A stretch of DNA of 64,000 nucleotides, from positions 806,001 to 870,000 of the forward strand of contig NZ_CP014504.1 in NCBI RefSeq assembly GCF_001590605.1, read 5' to 3'. This document shows, piece by piece, positions 61,771 through 64,000 of the stretch. The first letter of the stretch is position 1. The number at the start of each line of letters is the position of its first letter. A program made the translations under genes and the position numbers. This stretch comes from Pedobacter cryoconitis. GTDB taxonomy: Bacteria > Bacteroidota > Bacteroidia > Sphingobacteriales > Sphingobacteriaceae. The notes under the pieces are model-generated. The model searched no databases. It was not told the DNA's origin and was given only the letters and a program-made list of their open reading frames with translations.

Positions 61771-63720
61771 TTAGGTATCCACACCTATTTGCTTTTTATA
61801 GGATGAAGGTGTGCAATTGTATTTTGATTTGAAGACTGTAGAAAAATAAGTAGGGGAAGAAAATCCAACCTGATAGGTGATTTCGGAAATAGAGAGGTCT
61901 TCATTGATCAAAAGATATTTAGCTTTTTTGAGCCTCCGGTTTAATATATAATCGTTAATTGTGCAATCCAGGAGTACTCTTGTTTTCCTGTATAGTTGAA
62001 TCCTTGAAATTCCCAGGGCGCTGGCAATGTCGTCTACATTAAATTTGTCATTAGCGATATTCTGTTCAATCACATTGGTGAAATCATGCATAAACTTCTT
62101 ATCCGGCTTGCTTAATGCAATTGTTTGTGGTGTTGCCGGGCTTTCGTTCCCGAATTTTCTTTTGATTAATTTTCTATTCCAAAGCAGGCTTTTTACACTT
62201 TCTTTCAGTAGGATGAAATTGAAGGGTTTAGTCATATAAAGATCTGCCATTTGTTTAAGCTCACTGATTTTATGTGCTTCGTCACCATTTGCTGTTAATA
62301 TAATAACAGGTATATGAGATGTTCTGTCATCATTTTTTAGCGCAGGTGTGATTTGCAGCGTAGATTGCTCATTCAAAGTTATATCAGTTATAATCAGGTC
62401 TGGAATCATTTCATAGGCTAACTTAAGCCCTACAGAATTACTGCTTGCAGTCAATACTTCATATTCTTCTTTGAAACTGTTTTTTAAATATTCAAGCAGC
62501 TCTGCATTTTCTTCAATAATGAGCAAAGTTTCTTCATTTAAGTAACCATCTGGTTCAGTAAGGATTTGCTCTGGTAAGTTATCTGGCAGAATACCAACAG
62601 TATACTGACTTAATTGATCGGTATTTATGGTGAAATCACCGTTTATAACGGGCGTTTCAGTAATGTTGTGTTGTTGTTGTAAAGGCAGTTTAATATAGAA
62701 TGTAGTTCCATATCCTTTTTTACTCTGAATATCTATGGTACCTTGATGTAATTCAGTAATTTCTTTAGAGAGAGAAAGACCAAGACCAGAGCCAAAGAAA
62801 TTGCCTTTGTCTGCTTGATAAAATAGTTCAAATACATGTTTAATTTCTTCTTCGGTCATTCCATTGCCTTTGTCTGATACGGAGATTTCCACGTTCTGGG
62901 CACCCGGATCATTTTTTATCCTGAGTTGAATTTTCCCATTTTCAGGACTAAACTTAATGGCATTAGACAATAGATTAAACAACACCTTATCAAACATATT
63001 TTTATCAAACCAAACCATAATTTCTTTGTCAGAGCTGGATAGTTTTAATTCTATGTTTTTTCTTAAAGCAAGTACTTTAAATGAAGATATAATATCTCTG
63101 GAGAAAGCAATAAAATCCTGACAGGTTAAATCAAGCTTCATTTTATCGTATTCTATTTTTCTGAAATCTGTAAGTTGATTGACCATCAATAATAACCGCT
63201 GTACATTTTTGTGAATCAGATTCAATTGTTGTTTTGGGATATTCGGTGAATTTCTATGGTCAAGCATTTCCTCCAGCGGGAGAAGAATTAAGGTAAGTGG
63301 AACCCGGAATGCATTAGAAATGTGTGTAAAGAAACTAAATTTTGCTTCTGCTGTTGCCTGTGTGGCTGTCGATAAGGCAATGAGCTCTTCCTGTTGTTTT
63401 AGGATTTCTTTGTTTTTTAATTCTAATTCTTTGTTTTTTATGTGGTTCTGGTAAAGTAAATGACATGCGATACAAGCAAATATGGTTGTAATTATCAATG
63501 CAGTTATCAGAAAGTTTAAACTATCTTGTTGTATAAGCTGTATGGGTTCCTTAATCAGGGTAGTCTTATTTTGTGTTTTTTCAGGAGAACATCCGGAAAC
63601 GAAAGTGCTGGTCATCAGTATTGAAATAGAGATGAAAAGCAGGCCTCTCTTTTGGTGTGCTTGCATAGGTTTGGGTAGGTAGTGATAAGCTGATAACAAG
63701 GTATATAATTTTTTTGTCAT
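61771..63720 (-). CDS. HTCS-type hybrid sensor kinase/response regulator, sensor domain lost, kinase His missing
   Basis: 649 residues. Signal or lipobox-like segment (Cys44 in VSGC), a short periplasmic stretch and one membrane helix (about 69-91). Dimerisation box reads FFTHISNAFRVPLTLIL (131-147): where HTCS proteins have ISHEFRTPL, this has Asn136 in the phospho-accepting place, with a shifted His133. The ATPase domain is intact (Asn253, DKGNG 283-287, GSGLGLSLS). Receiver Asp446 and Lys498 are present, but the usual MMPxMDG loop is TLNEQS. An AraC-type double HTH follows (about 530-649). The large beta-propeller sensor of true HTCS is absent. Confidence 0.9.
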   Translation of the reverse strand: MTKKLYTLLSAYHYLPKPMQAHQKRGLLFISISILMTSTFVSGCSPEKTQNKTTLIKEPIQLIQQDSLNFLITALIITTIFACIACHLLYQNHIKNKELELKNKEILKQQEELIALSTATQATAEAKFSFFTHISNAFRVPLTLILLPLEEMLDHRNSPNIPKQQLNLIHKNVQRLLLMVNQLTDFRKIEYDKMKLDLTCQDFIAFSRDIISSFKVLALRKNIELKLSSSDKEIMVWFDKNMFDKVLFNLLSNAIKFSPENGKIQLRIKNDPGAQNVEISVSDKGNGMTEEEIKHVFELFYQADKGNFFGSGLGLSLSKEITELHQGTIDIQSKKGYGTTFYIKLPLQQQHNITETPVINGDFTINTDQLSQYTVGILPDNLPEQILTEPDGYLNEETLLIIEENAELLEYLKNSFKEEYEVLTASSNSVGLKLAYEMIPDLIITDITLNEQSTLQITPALKNDDRTSHIPVIILTANGDEAHKISELKQMADLYMTKPFNFILLKESVKSLLWNRKLIKRKFGNESPATPQTIALSKPDKKFMHDFTNVIEQNIANDKFNVDDIASALGISRIQLYRKTRVLLDCTINDYILNRRLKKAKYLLINEDLSISEITYQVGFSSPTYFSTVFKSKYNCTPSSYKKQIGVDT

Positions 63721-64000
63721 ACTGTATTCAATACACTATGTCTGGTAATAATTTATGATTTTATCATTATAGTATTCATCTCTACAATGTTACAATTTCT
63801 AAATATATTAAGAAAAGATTAAATATTTTAGCACACATATTATTATTTTATTTATGTAATATATTGTTTAATAGTGTTTTGTGATTTGTTTAATGATAAA
63901 TTGATTTTAGTTTTAATTGATACAGAATCAATAACTTGAGAGCTTATTTACACATATATTGCTTTGACTAGCCGGTATAGAAAGGCTGGTCATATTGTGA

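Overview
The window is chromosomal DNA of a Bacteroidota bacterium, most like Pedobacter or a close Sphingobacteriaceae relative. Evidence: low to moderate G+C, SusC/SusD and other TonB-dependent receptors with carboxypeptidase-like N-domains, FecI/FecR-type sigma and anti-sigma factors, DUF4249, DUF4142, DUF5686 and DUF1080 proteins, a HTCS-type hybrid kinase, few Shine-Dalgarno sequences, and many TAnnTTTG -7 promoter boxes. No rRNA, CRISPR array, phage or intact insertion sequence was seen. There is one tRNA (Cys). All reading is by eye; no search was run.

Layout. 1-2.6 kb: end of an alpha/beta hydrolase, an acyltransferase, an SDR oxidoreductase. 2.7-11.4 kb: a polymer-utilisation-type locus (ECF sigma, FecR, SusC, SusD) whose two enzymes are an exported isoaspartyl peptidase/asparaginase and an exported cyanophycinase, which points to beta-aspartyl polypeptides such as cyanophycin rather than a glycan. 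11.5-18.8 kb: housekeeping and regulatory genes (GNATs, DUF5686, HxlR/VOC pair, peroxiredoxin, MocR). 19.1-20.7 kb: a tripartite hipB-hipS-hipT toxin-antitoxin operon behind three evenly spaced TACCC-N4-GGGTA palindromes. 20.9-23.3 kb: a creD operon with its own small regulator and two copies of one palindrome. 23.4-29.3 kb: nitrilase, AraC, GNAT, esterase, MscS, a DUF6266-like remnant, alcohol dehydrogenase. 29.4-32.0 kb: metNIQ methionine ABC transporter. 32.2-34.1 kb: a RloA/RloB (AbiL-like) ATPase plus TOPRIM-like pair, a likely phage-defence module.

34.4-43.0 kb is the most striking region: a tight six-gene operon of Ser/Thr kinase, FHA-like protein, 29-residue membrane peptide, PP2C phosphatase, a 1317-residue fusion of a SEDS (RodA/FtsW) peptidoglycan polymerase with a class B penicillin-binding protein, and an FHA protein. 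Its gene content parallels the actinobacterial fhaA-fhaB-pstP-rodA-pbpA-pknA-pknB cluster, but both peptidoglycan synthesis activities are in one polypeptide.

43.1-47.0 kb: TonB receptor, DUF4249 partner, hypothetical gene. 47.0-48.3 kb: a gene-poor stretch with 66-bp tandem repeats, a long terminator, a frameshifted gene remnant, 10-bp tandem repeats and a nested inverted repeat. 48.3-51.7 kb: SNF2 helicase. 51.9 kb: tRNA-Cys. 52.6-64 kb: ECF sigma, DUF1345, DUF4142, an Oar-like TonB receptor, HAD hydrolase, several small proteins, a CDGSH protein, a DUF1080 protein, and a hybrid kinase that has lost both its sensor domain and its phospho-accepting histidine.
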